From Casp-actino8 sp037147055 (lineage in GTDB: Bacteria; Actinomycetota; Acidimicrobiia; Acidimicrobiales; Ilumatobacteraceae), in contig JBAWVW010000021.1 in the NCBI GenBank assembly GCA_037147055.1, positions 1-28,231 on the forward strand: 28,231 nt of DNA, read 5' to 3'. A model generated the notes under the pieces. That model did no database searches. It was not told where the DNA came from and was given only the letters and a program-made list of their open reading frames with translations. The position numbers and the translations under genes are program-made. Position 1 is the stretch's first letter, and the number at the start of each line of letters is the position of its first letter. This document shows positions 6,783 to 14,977 of the stretch, in pieces.

Positions 6783-8798
6783 ATGACCATCATCGAACGT
6801 CCCTCCACCGAGGTTGCTATTGCGGGTGCTGTGCCCGTCGGCGTGAAGCCAAGTGAGGCACTCGGTGTTTTTAAGCGACCTGCCGCGTCATCAAGTTGGC
6901 GCGACTGGGTAGTGACTGTTGATCATAAGAAACTCGGCATCATGTACGGAGTGGCGGCATTCGTCTTCTTCTTGATTGGTGGAGTTGAGGCCCTTTTCAT
7001 TCGTCTGCAACTTATTGCCCCCGACGGAAAAGTTCTTAACGCCGATCAGTACAACCAGATGTTCACGATGCATGCCACGACGATGGTGTTCTTGTTCGTG
7101 ATGCCAATGGCGGCAGCTTTTGCTAACTACTTCATACCACTGCAAATTGGTGCCCGCGATGTGGCTTTCCCTCGCATCAATGCTTTTGGTTTCTGGTGTT
7201 TCCTTTTTGGTGGTTTGTTCTTGAACTCATCATGGTTTTTGGGTGGCGGTGCCGACGGCGGTTGGTTCATGTACGCCCCGAATAGCAGTACCTTGTTTTC
7301 CCCGAGTCACGGCGTTGACTTCTGGACAATGGGTTTGCAGATCACTGGTATCGCTTCCCTGACAGGTGCGATCAATTTGATTGTGACCATTCTCAACATG
7401 CGAGCACCTGGCATGAAGATGATGCGTATGCCGATCTTTACCTGGATGGTATTGGTGACTCAGTTCTTGTTGTTGTTCGCTATTCCCGTGATCACCGTGG
7501 CCTTGTTCTTATTGACCTTTCAGAGATCATTTGATGCGACCTTCTTTGACGTGGCATCTGGAGCCGATCCATTGCTATGGCAACATTTATTCTGGATCTT
7601 TGGGCATCCTGAGGTTTATATTTTGATTTTGCCGTCGTTCGGTATTGTCAGTGAAGTCATTCCAGTGTTCTCCAAGAAGCCATTGTTCGGTTATCCGATC
7701 GTGGCGATGTCGGGCGCGGCGATTGGATTCGTCGGCTGGGGAGTTTGGGCGCACCATATGTTCGCTTCTGGTTTGGGTCCGGTGTCGGTCACTGTTTTCT
7801 CCATGTCGACTATGGCGATCGCCGTTCCAACTGGTGTCAAAATTGTCAACTGGGTAATGACGATGTGGGGTGGCAAGTTGACCTTTGCCGTTCCAATGAT
7901 GTTCGCCATTGCCCTTGTTGTTCAGTTCACTATCGGTGGACTTTCTGGCGTAACGCACGCTGTGGCACCAAGTGATACTCAACAAACCGACACTTACTAC
8001 ATCGTGGCTCACTTTCACTATGTGTTGTTCGGTGGCGCAGTGTTTGGACTCTTCGCAGGCTTTTATTATTGGTGGCCAAAGATATTTGGTCGCAAATTGA
8101 GTGAGAGCATTGGTAAATGGAACTTCTGGCTGATGGTCGTTGGTATGAATATGACCTTTGGGCCGATGCACATTTTGGGATTGCAGGGTCAACCGCGTCG
8201 TATGTTCGTGTGGACCAAAGCGCGAGCCGGTGAAGGCTTTTTCAACTTTGGTTTTTGGAATCGAGTGTCTTCTATCGGTTCGTTTATTTTGGGAATCGGC
8301 ATTCTGTTTTTCATCATCAACATTTTTTATACCCACAAGATAAAGAAGGGTGCCTTGGCTTCGAATGATCCGTGGGATGCTCGCACATTGGAGTGGATGA
8401 CCGACTGTCCTCCTAAAGAGCACAACTTCGATGTGATACCTCAGATCAGCCATCTTGATGAGTTCTTCCATCGTAAGTATGAGCAAAATTCAGCAACTCA
8501 CTCGGTGAGCCAGGTACATTCGGCAGAAGAAGTGATGGCCGAATTGAACGCCCATCCCGATGAGCACATTCATATGCCTTCGCGCTCGTATTGGCCGATC
8601 TTGTTGGCATTGGCTTTGCCAGTGATTGGTTACGGTGTGATTTTCAACCGGATGTTGTTGGCGGTTGGGGTAGCGATGGTATTGCTGACCATGTTTGGCT
8701 GGGCGATGGAGCCAGCAACATCACCTGACGAAGATTTTGATCCGCCCGCATCTGGTAACGGAGACGGCCATACGAAGGAGCTGGTGCCACATGGCTGA
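6783..8798 (+). CDS. ctaD: cytochrome c oxidase subunit I with C-terminal two-helix extension
   Basis: The 671-residue catalytic subunit of an aa3-type proton-pumping oxidase. All ligands are present: His97 and His412 for heme a, His410 for heme a3, and His275, His324 and His325 for CuB, with Tyr279 of GHPEVY as the cross-link partner. Glu277 of the D-channel and Lys353 of the K-channel helix (VPTGVKIVNW) indicate a type A1 enzyme. The core ends near residue 540. The remaining 130 residues carry a His-rich linker (about 550-600) and two extra helices (about 603-621 and 623-641), similar to subunit IV-type extensions seen in other oxidases. A purine-rich CGGAGA lies 11 bp upstream of the ATG. 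The gene overlaps ctaE by 8 bp. Confidence 0.97.
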   Translation: MTIIERPSTEVAIAGAVPVGVKPSEALGVFKRPAASSSWRDWVVTVDHKKLGIMYGVAAFVFFLIGGVEALFIRLQLIAPDGKVLNADQYNQMFTMHATTMVFLFVMPMAAAFANYFIPLQIGARDVAFPRINAFGFWCFLFGGLFLNSSWFLGGGADGGWFMYAPNSSTLFSPSHGVDFWTMGLQITGIASLTGAINLIVTILNMRAPGMKMMRMPIFTWMVLVTQFLLLFAIPVITVALFLLTFQRSFDATFFDVASGADPLLWQHLFWIFGHPEVYILILPSFGIVSEVIPVFSKKPLFGYPIVAMSGAAIGFVGWGVWAHHMFASGLGPVSVTVFSMSTMAIAVPTGVKIVNWVMTMWGGKLTFAVPMMFAIALVVQFTIGGLSGVTHAVAPSDTQQTDTYYIVAHFHYVLFGGAVFGLFAGFYYWWPKIFGRKLSESIGKWNFWLMVVGMNMTFGPMHILGLQGQPRRMFVWTKARAGEGFFNFGFWNRVSSIGSFILGIGILFFIINIFYTHKIKKGALASNDPWDARTLEWMTDCPPKEHNFDVIPQISHLDEFFHRKYEQNSATHSVSQVHSAEEVMAELNAHPDEHIHMPSRSYWPILLALALPVIGYGVIFNRMLLAVGVAMVLLTMFGWAMEPATSPDEDFDPPASGNGDGHTKELVPHG

Positions 8799-9405
8799 AT
8801 CAGCGATTGTTCGTGATCATGGCGTGAGTCATGTTGCTCATGCCTCGTCAACTGGCCTGTCAAATAACAAGATGGGGATGTGGATGTTCCTCGGTTCGGA
8901 ATGTCTGCTTTTTGGTGGACTCATTTCGACTTACATGCTGTATCGCGGGCGAGTGAGTTCTGGACCACAGCCGAACAACATTTTTGACATTCCGTTCACC
9001 TCAGTGAGCTCTTTCGTATTGCTGATGAGTTCGCTCACTATGGTTCTAGCCGTGTCCTCAGCGCAACGCAAAGACGACCGCAATACCAATCTGTGGTTAA
9101 CGATCACGGCCCTTCTGGGTGCGTCGTTCGTTGGCGGTCAGGTCTATGAGTTCACTTCGTTCTACCGCGAAGGATTAGGATTTACGACCAGTTTGTTCGG
9201 TTCAAGTTTCTATGCTCTCACCGGTTTTCACGGTGTCCACGTCTCAGTCGGAATCATTATGTTGATGGCTCTCGTTGGGATGAATCGCAACAATCGTATT
9301 CCTGGTGATAAAGCTGAAGTTGTCGAACTCATTGGTTTGTACTGGCACTTTGTGGACATTATTTGGATCATCATTTTCACCCTCGTCTATTTGATTCCGT
9401 CCTGA
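8791..9405 (+). CDS. ctaE: cytochrome c oxidase subunit III
   Basis: A 204-residue, five-helix subunit III that stabilises subunit I and its proton uptake side. Recognisable elements are GMWMFLGSECLLFGGL near the start, FYALTGFHGVHVSVG in the middle and GLYWHFVDIIWI near the C-terminus, the family's closing signature. I set the start at the ATG at 8791, 10 bp after the Shine-Dalgarno AAGGAG (8775-8780). An upstream extension of the frame lies inside ctaD and is not conserved. The 8-bp overlap with ctaD suggests coupled translation. Confidence 0.95.
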   Translation: MAESAIVRDHGVSHVAHASSTGLSNNKMGMWMFLGSECLLFGGLISTYMLYRGRVSSGPQPNNIFDIPFTSVSSFVLLMSSLTMVLAVSSAQRKDDRNTNLWLTITALLGASFVGGQVYEFTSFYREGLGFTTSLFGSSFYALTGFHGVHVSVGIIMLMALVGMNRNNRIPGDKAEVVELIGLYWHFVDIIWIIIFTLVYLIPS

Positions 9406-9415
9406 GGAGCGTCCG

Positions 9416-9748
9416 ATGAGCAGCGCCACCACACACGTAGAAACCACTGAGAGCCATGAGGCTGAGCATCATGGTTTGTCCGATAAGCAGTACATTGTCA
9501 TAGCCTTGATTCTTGCGGCATTAACGGCCATCGAAGTTTCGACTTACTACGTCGATTTCGGTCCGTTCTTTATGCCGACATTGTTGATTCTGATGACCAT
9601 TAAATTTGTCACGGTTGTCTCATACTTCATGCATTTGAAGTTTGATAACAAGATTTTCAGTTACCTTTTTTACGCAGGACTGCTACTCGCCATCGCCGTT
9701 TATTGTGGTTTTTTGGCGACGTTTAAGTTCTTCTTGAAGCAAGGATAA
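9416..9748 (+). CDS. cytochrome c oxidase subunit IV-like (prokaryotic COX4 family)
   Basis: A 110-residue protein with a hydrophilic, His- and Glu-rich N-terminus and three membrane helices (about 26-45, 52-72 and 79-105). The central FVTVVSYFMHLKFDNK segment is typical of the small prokaryotic subunit IV family (PF03626-type), which sits beside subunits I and III without cofactors. A strong Shine-Dalgarno GAGGAG (9404-9409) overlaps the ctaE stop codon and lies 6 bp before the ATG. It is part of the ctaC-ctaG operon. Confidence 0.88.
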   Translation: MSSATTHVETTESHEAEHHGLSDKQYIVIALILAALTAIEVSTYYVDFGPFFMPTLLILMTIKFVTVVSYFMHLKFDNKIFSYLFYAGLLLAIAVYCGFLATFKFFLKQG

Positions 9749-9754
9749 TTTCTC

Positions 9755-10654
9755 GTGATCGGCGAAGTTGTCGTCGACCCATGGCGCTACCAGTTGCATC
9801 TTGAAATATGGTTATTGATTGCTTCGCTGGTGGCTTCGTACATCTACGTTGTGCGTGTGCTCGGGCCCCGAGCAGTTCCGGCAGGTGAGGCTGTCGTCAG
9901 TCGTCGTCAGTTGGCGTGTTTTATCGCCGGTATGGCGATCATGTGGTTCGCCTCTGACTGGCCAATGCATGACATTGCTGAAGAGTACTTGTATTGCGTG
10001 CACATGTTTCAACACATGTGTTTGACCTACTTCATGCCACCTCTGCTGATTCTTGCGATCCCTGAGTGGTTTATTCGAACCCTCGTCGGTGAGGGGCGGG
10101 CTTATCGGGCTTTGAGGTTTATGTGCCACCCAGTACGCGCCGCGCTCTTATTCAATGTGGGCTTAATGGTCAGCCATATTCCTGGTGTTGTGAATGCTTC
10201 GGTTTCCAACGGACCGTTGCATTACACGGTGCATATTTTGTTAGTGCTGTCATCAATGCTGATGTGGATGCCAGTGTGCGGACCGATCAAAGAATTTCAT
10301 CTCACGCCGATGTCAAAGATGATTTATTTATTTTTGAATAGTGTGGTGGCGACTGTGCCGGCCGGTTGGCTGACCTTCGCTGAAGGAGTTGTGTACAAGC
10401 ACTACAACATTCCTGTTCGGGTTTGGGGCATTTCAATCGGCGACGATCAGCAAATCGCTGGGGCAATGATGAAACTTGGAGGCTCTGCGTACCTTTGGAC
10501 AATCATCGGAGTGATGTTCATGAGGAATTTCGTGTTCACTTTCCGACGTGAAAATGACAGTGCTTACGTTCGAAAAGAAGAAGAGTTGACCACCGCCGAT
10601 GTTGAACGGGCTTTCAGCGAAACACCTCCGCATCCAGAGCCCAATAACCGCTGA
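9755..10654 (+). CDS. ctaG: cytochrome c oxidase assembly protein CtaG (caa3-type family)
   Basis: A 299-residue membrane protein of the Bacillus-type CtaG family (PF09678-like), needed for assembly of caa3 oxidase and thought to act in copper delivery. Conserved His-containing helices are visible: DWPMHD (68-73), CVHMFQHM (81-88) and HYTVHILL (156-163). A later segment DDQQIAGAMMKL also fits the family. Start is a GTG at 9755, 6 bp after the subunit IV stop. It is the last gene of the oxidase operon and ends 3 bp from the stop of the convergent ABC-2 permease. I see no terminator in that gap. Confidence 0.9.
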   Translation: MIGEVVVDPWRYQLHLEIWLLIASLVASYIYVVRVLGPRAVPAGEAVVSRRQLACFIAGMAIMWFASDWPMHDIAEEYLYCVHMFQHMCLTYFMPPLLILAIPEWFIRTLVGEGRAYRALRFMCHPVRAALLFNVGLMVSHIPGVVNASVSNGPLHYTVHILLVLSSMLMWMPVCGPIKEFHLTPMSKMIYLFLNSVVATVPAGWLTFAEGVVYKHYNIPVRVWGISIGDDQQIAGAMMKLGGSAYLWTIIGVMFMRNFVFTFRRENDSAYVRKEEELTTADVERAFSETPPHPEPNNR

Positions 10655-10657
10655 GAA

Positions 10658-11395
10658 CTATTCCCAGCGAAAGGTAAGTGCAGTCAGCACTGGTGTAACA
10701 AGCGCCCAGATACCTAAAACCAGCCATGAGGTCGCTGGGCGATCACCGCCATTCACGAGAGCGTCTCGCAAGACATCGGCGAGGGCCCCCGACGGTAAGC
10801 ACTTTGCGACTGCGGCTACAGGATCTGGCAACTTGTCAAAAGGTATGACCATTCCACCGAGTAAAAGAAGCAATAGATACAGACCATTTTGGGCTGCCAA
10901 GTTGACCTCAGCCCGCAGGCGCCCAGCAATGAATAAACCAAGACCAGCAAAGGCGATGCTGCCAGTGACAACCGCGCCAATAGCCACAAGCCATTGAGCA
11001 TCATCGGCTTGCCAGTCAAGAAGTAATGCCACAGGAATCAGGATGCCAAGCTGAATGAACTGCACGACCAAAATGGTGACCACTTTTGCGATGAGCCATC
11101 GTGGACGCCCCAGTGGAGTCACCCCTAAGCGCTTGAGCACTTTGTAACTGCGTTCAAAGCCTGTAGCGATACCGAGGCTGACCATCGAACTACTCATAAT
11201 CGCTAGAGCGATAACGCCAGGAGTGAGAAAATCCATGTGGTCGTCAAAGCCTGTGGGCAAAACATCAGTCATCCCAAAGAACACAAGCAGCATCACGGGA
11301 ATAATCAGTGTGAGTAATAACTGTTCGCCATTGCGCGCCAAGATCTGTAGCTCGGCGCGCAACTGGGCTCGCAACGGACCAGTTGAAGTCTTCAC
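10658..11395 (-). CDS. ABC-2 type transporter permease
   Basis: A 245-residue membrane protein with about six helices and the ABC-2 permease pattern: an N-terminal cytosolic segment, a first helix LLLTLIIPVMLLVFFGM, a PGVIALAIMSSSMVSLGIATGFER block, and a later GGMVIPFDKLP segment. The start is a GTG at 11395 within a GTGA overlap with the upstream ATPase gene, so the two are translated together. The substrate cannot be told from sequence; relatives export drugs, lipids or act in self-resistance. The stop lies 3 bp from the ctaG stop. Confidence 0.88.
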   Translation of the reverse strand: MKTSTGPLRAQLRAELQILARNGEQLLLTLIIPVMLLVFFGMTDVLPTGFDDHMDFLTPGVIALAIMSSSMVSLGIATGFERSYKVLKRLGVTPLGRPRWLIAKVVTILVVQFIQLGILIPVALLLDWQADDAQWLVAIGAVVTGSIAFAGLGLFIAGRLRAEVNLAAQNGLYLLLLLLGGMVIPFDKLPDPVAAVAKCLPSGALADVLRDALVNGGDRPATSWLVLGIWALVTPVLTALTFRWE

Positions 11396-12390
11396 GGCGC
11401 ACCCCCCGTGAGCTTTTTGAAAGTGTCTTCAAGACTGGCCATACCAGTTCTGAGTTCGACAACATCAACACCGCGTTCGGAGAGCCAGACTGCGAGGGCC
11501 GCGATTAATCCTTGCGGAGCGTCCTCAATGCTGTAATCACAAGGGGCGTCTTCGATCAGCCAGCCGGCCAAGTTGTCGGGCATATCGGTGAGGTCAATAG
11601 GGCGCACAGTGCGTAATCGCACGGTACGACGCGCCCTACGAACATCGTCAAGGCCTCCCTCAACAAGGACCTTGCCCTTATCAAAGATCACGACCCGATC
11701 GCACATCTTTTCTGCCTCATCTAATTCGTGAGTCGCCAGAATGATTGTTGATCCTTGATCGGCTAAGCGGCGAATGATCTGGCGAATGGCTGTGCGGCCA
11801 TTCACGTCAACTCCACTCGTTGGTTCATCAAGAAAAATAATGTGAGGCTGGCAAGCTAGAGCCAAAGCTAATGAGAGGCGTTGTTTTTCGCCCCCAGATA
11901 ATCGACGCCAAGGGGAGCGTCGTCGCTCGCTGAGACCGACCAACTCAAGGAGTTCGTCTGGTGCCGAAACTTTGTCTTGGCCAACTGCATAAAGGCCGCA
12001 GTACTGGCGCACGACATCAATGGCTCGGGCACTCGGGTAAATGCCGCCCTCTTGGAGCATCACGCCCATCTTTTTGGCGAGAATTCGGCGATCTTTGACC
12101 GGATCAAGACCCAGGACCCGGACCTGCCCACTGGTGGCCTTGCGAATACCCTCACAGACCTCAATTGTGCTTGTTTTACCCGCACCGTTGGGCCCGAGAA
12201 CCGCTGTCACTTGACCCGCTCGGGCAGAGAATGAAATGTTGTCAACAGCCAAAAGGTCCCCGTAGCGCACACACAGTTGCTCAACAACGAGCGTGGGTTC
12301 TGTTCGATCAATCCGGCTCAATGACGGGGGATCTTTGAGTGGGGAAAGATCGCGGTTCACAGTTCTGACTTTAGTCGTAGGGCTTGGCAA
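11392..12390 (-). CDS. ABC transporter ATP-binding protein (DrrA/NatA type)
   Basis: ATPase partner of the ABC-2 permease. Walker A GPNGAGKT is at residues 66-73, signature LSGGEKQ at 164-170, Walker B IIFLDEP at 184-190 followed by TSGVD, and the switch His at 221. The C-terminal hundred residues match the accessory domain of drug- and ion-exporting members. The frame opens with a TTG at 12390, and a GTG at 12360 is equally plausible because the ABC domain proper begins only near residue 33. It is divergent from serS, with only 27-57 bp between the two starts depending on the choice. Confidence 0.92.
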   Translation of the reverse strand: MPSPTTKVRTVNRDLSPLKDPPSLSRIDRTEPTLVVEQLCVRYGDLLAVDNISFSARAGQVTAVLGPNGAGKTSTIEVCEGIRKATSGQVRVLGLDPVKDRRILAKKMGVMLQEGGIYPSARAIDVVRQYCGLYAVGQDKVSAPDELLELVGLSERRRSPWRRLSGGEKQRLSLALALACQPHIIFLDEPTSGVDVNGRTAIRQIIRRLADQGSTIILATHELDEAEKMCDRVVIFDKGKVLVEGGLDDVRRARRTVRLRTVRPIDLTDMPDNLAGWLIEDAPCDYSIEDAPQGLIAALAVWLSERGVDVVELRTGMASLEDTFKKLTGGAP

Positions 12391-12417
12391 CTCCCATCGG
12401 GATAACCTGATGTTCCT

Positions 12418-13713
12418 GTGATTGATGTCCGTTTATTACGAAACGACCCTGCTGCCGTGAAGGCTGCCCTCACTCGGCGCGGTAAGCCAGAGATTATTGA
12501 ACAACTCGACGCCGCCATTGCCCTCGACGGTCGATTGCGCGATATCACCGCTCAACGCGACGCCAGTCGTGCGCGAGTTAACGAACTATCTAAATTAGTA
12601 GGCGCAGCTCGACGCGATGGTGAGAACGAAGCCGCCGAGAAACTTCAAACCGAGAGTCGCACTCTGGGTGATGATGAGAAGGCTTTAGCCGAAGCCTTTG
12701 AAACTGTTCAGGGTCAATTACGTGACATCATGTTGCGCATACCGAACGTGCCTCATGGTGATGCCCCTGACGGAGTCAATGATCAGGACAACCCGCTCAT
12801 TAAGGGTCCGATTAATCTGCCGACAACATTCTCCGAACATCAAAGAGTTGCGCATTGGATTGTTGCTGAAGATTTGGGCATTCTCGACAACGAGCGCGCA
12901 GTCAAGTTGAGCGGTGCAATGTTTACGATGCAGCGCGGTGCAGGAGCAATGCTGTCGCGCGCGTTATGTCAGTACGCGCTCGATATGAATGCAGATGCTT
13001 TTGAAGAAATTCGTCCACCATCACTGGTGACTACAGCCACGTTGACCGCAACCGGTCAGTTGCCAAAGTTTGCCGAGGACGCATACGCCATTGAACGTGA
13101 CGATCTGTGGTGCATCCCAACTGCCGAGGCTCCTTTGACGTCAATGTATTCTGGCGAGATTTTGGACGAAGCACAATTGCCGATGCGTCTGATGGCGTAC
13201 TCATCCTGCTATCGCCGTGAAGCAGGTTCTGCGGGTCGTGATACACGAGGTATGTTGCGCGCCCACGAGTTTGACAAGGTTGAAATATTTTCCTTGTGCA
13301 CCCCCGAAGATTCGCCAGCCATGTTGATTGAGTTACGTGATCGCGCTGAGCGCTTGATCGCTGGTTTAGGTTTGCCATATCGGATGATTGAAATCTGCAC
13401 TGGCGATATGGGTCAAAGCCATCATCGAAGTTTTGACATTGAGGTGTACGCCCCGGGTTGCGATAGTTGGCTTGAGGTCTCGTCAGTCTCATGGTTTAGC
13501 GACTATCAGGGTCGTCGAGCGGATATCCGTTATCGCAAATCTGGTGAAAAAGGAACGCACATTGCTCACACTCTGAACGGTTCGGCCTTGGCCGTACCCC
13601 GCGTGTGGGCGGCAATCATGGAAAACTTTCGTGAGGCAGATGGAAGCGTTGTCATACCTGAAGCACTGCGGCCGTATACACGCGGCCTTGAGCGGATCTC
13701 ACCGAGGAACTGA
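12418..13713 (+). CDS. serS: seryl-tRNA synthetase
   Basis: A 431-residue class II aminoacyl-tRNA synthetase that charges tRNA-Ser. The N-terminal long coiled-coil arm (about 27-100) contacts the tRNA variable arm. The catalytic part has the serine-binding TAEAPL at 235-240, motif 2 around YSSCYRREAGSAGRDTRG (261-278) and motif 3 around LNGSALAVPRVWAAI (386-400). Length is normal for the family. Start is a GTG at 12418, giving the canonical MIDVRLLRND beginning. A nearby ATG at 12410 is out of frame. pdxH follows after 5 bp. Confidence 0.98.
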   Translation: MIDVRLLRNDPAAVKAALTRRGKPEIIEQLDAAIALDGRLRDITAQRDASRARVNELSKLVGAARRDGENEAAEKLQTESRTLGDDEKALAEAFETVQGQLRDIMLRIPNVPHGDAPDGVNDQDNPLIKGPINLPTTFSEHQRVAHWIVAEDLGILDNERAVKLSGAMFTMQRGAGAMLSRALCQYALDMNADAFEEIRPPSLVTTATLTATGQLPKFAEDAYAIERDDLWCIPTAEAPLTSMYSGEILDEAQLPMRLMAYSSCYRREAGSAGRDTRGMLRAHEFDKVEIFSLCTPEDSPAMLIELRDRAERLIAGLGLPYRMIEICTGDMGQSHHRSFDIEVYAPGCDSWLEVSSVSWFSDYQGRRADIRYRKSGEKGTHIAHTLNGSALAVPRVWAAIMENFREADGSVVIPEALRPYTRGLERISPRN

Positions 13714-13718
13714 TTATC

Positions 13719-14360
13719 GTGAGCCCGCGCGATCGTCGTATCCAATACGAAACTGCTGGGATACATCGTGAAGACCTAGATGAGTCACCGATTCAGCAAT
13801 GGCATGCGTGGTATGTCGACGCTGTTGATGCCGAGTTGCCAGAGCCGAATGCGATGGTGGTCGGCACAGTTGATGAGTATGGCCTTCCTGATGCGCGGAT
13901 TGTCTTGGCCCGTGGGGTGGATGATGAAGGCATCACGTTTTTCGGAAACTACGAAAGTTCTAAGGGTCAACAACTTGATGGTACGCCTTTAGCAAGCGTA
14001 GTTTTCCCGTGGCTCGGTTTACATCGTCAAGTGCGCGTGCGAGGTTCAGTTGAGGTTTTATCGCAATTTGAAAGTGATGCTTATTTTGCTTCACGACCAC
14101 GAGATAGCCAGATAGGCGCATGGGCATCTCCCCAAAGTCAAGAAATTGAAGATCGATCGGTCTTGGAGAAGAACTTTGCCGATTTCAGTGAGCAATTTTC
14201 CACCGGAGACGTACCTCGCCCACCACATTGGGGTGGATGGCTTCTCGTCCCTGAGGTATTTGAGTTTTGGCAGGGTCGTCCCAATCGTTTGCACGATCGC
14301 TTTCGTTATCGCCTTGAGGATTCAACAGATTCGTGGATCATTGAACGTTTGGCCCCATAG
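13719..14360 (+). CDS. pdxH: pyridoxine/pyridoxamine 5'-phosphate oxidase
   Basis: A 213-residue FMN enzyme that oxidises pyridoxine 5'-phosphate and pyridoxamine 5'-phosphate to pyridoxal 5'-phosphate. Family features are NAMVVGTVDEYGLPDARIVLARG in the first third, FFGNYESSKGQQL in the FMN site, and the C-terminal signature PPHWGGW..VPEVFEFWQGRPNRLHDR. GTG start at 13719, 5 bp after serS. The 3' end overlaps the convergent hydrolase gene by 23 bp. Confidence 0.96.
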   Translation: MSPRDRRIQYETAGIHREDLDESPIQQWHAWYVDAVDAELPEPNAMVVGTVDEYGLPDARIVLARGVDDEGITFFGNYESSKGQQLDGTPLASVVFPWLGLHRQVRVRGSVEVLSQFESDAYFASRPRDSQIGAWASPQSQEIEDRSVLEKNFADFSEQFSTGDVPRPPHWGGWLLVPEVFEFWQGRPNRLHDRFRYRLEDSTDSWIIERLAP

Positions 14361-14976
14361 GCCAGTTCTCAACCGCTTCGGCTAACCCAGCAATTAATGA
14401 TTGCGTATGCGGTGGCAACGCTGGTCCTTCCCAATCCCAAAAGAGTGGCGTTGTGCCGCGAACACGCGGTGGCAATTCAATTTGCACGCCAGTACCTGGA
14501 GGAAGATTGACCGGATTACGGGAATGTAAACCGCGAAGATCTTTGGGGATCTCGTCAATATCAGTCACAATGTTGTATGCCGGCAAGTGAGCCCGCAAAT
14601 AGCCACCGATATGTTCAGCAAAAAGACGATTTTGACCACCCAATAAGAGTGACGAGAAATATCCCTGACGACCAAATCCATGAATGGTGATCACGGTGTG
14701 AACGTGATCAATAAATGACTGCAGATTTTCCGAAGAATCTGGCGACACCTCAATGGAAGGAATGTGTCGCTCCATACCTTTGGGTTGGTGGACGCCATAG
14801 TAGCTAGCGCCGCAATGTCCGGCGGCGGCCATAGCAATCACTTCGGTCATCTCTTCAAGTCCGCCACCGTGATATGCCATGAAACCAATTCTGTGCGCAC
14901 GCGGTTCAGTGACTCCGCGTAAGACAACGACTTCTTCGACGTCAGGGTGATCAAGGAGTTGGCGGAACATTGGCAT
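14338..14976 (-). CDS. poly-gamma-glutamate hydrolase family protein
   Basis: A 212-residue protein resembling the zinc-dependent PghP family first known from Bacillus phages, which cleave poly-gamma-glutamate. Matching blocks are AYHGGGLEEMT (34-44, candidate ligands His36 and Glu41), VITIHGFG (95-102, His99), LLGGQN (111-116) and GVQIELPPRVR (163-173, Glu167). No signal peptide is visible, so it may act inside the cell or on another amide substrate. It is the last gene of the tlpA-ccdA operon, with one base between it and ccdA. Why a gene of this family sits with thiol-redox genes is unclear. The family call is fairly safe; the substrate is not. Confidence 0.8.
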   Translation of the reverse strand: MPMFRQLLDHPDVEEVVVLRGVTEPRAHRIGFMAYHGGGLEEMTEVIAMAAAGHCGASYYGVHQPKGMERHIPSIEVSPDSSENLQSFIDHVHTVITIHGFGRQGYFSSLLLGGQNRLFAEHIGGYLRAHLPAYNIVTDIDEIPKDLRGLHSRNPVNLPPGTGVQIELPPRVRGTTPLFWDWEGPALPPHTQSLIAGLAEAVENWPMGPNVQ

Positions 14977-14977
14977 C

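Noticed and set aside
7587..8486. Long minus-strand open frame (299 codons) opposite ctaD
   Set aside because: It is antisense to a strongly conserved gene, its composition (His, Arg, Asn, Gln-rich) is that of a codon shadow, and it has no recognisable domain.
8695..8790. N-terminal extension of ctaE upstream of 8791
   Set aside because: It overlaps conserved-frame ctaD codons, has no family similarity, and the Shine-Dalgarno is placed for the ATG at 8791.
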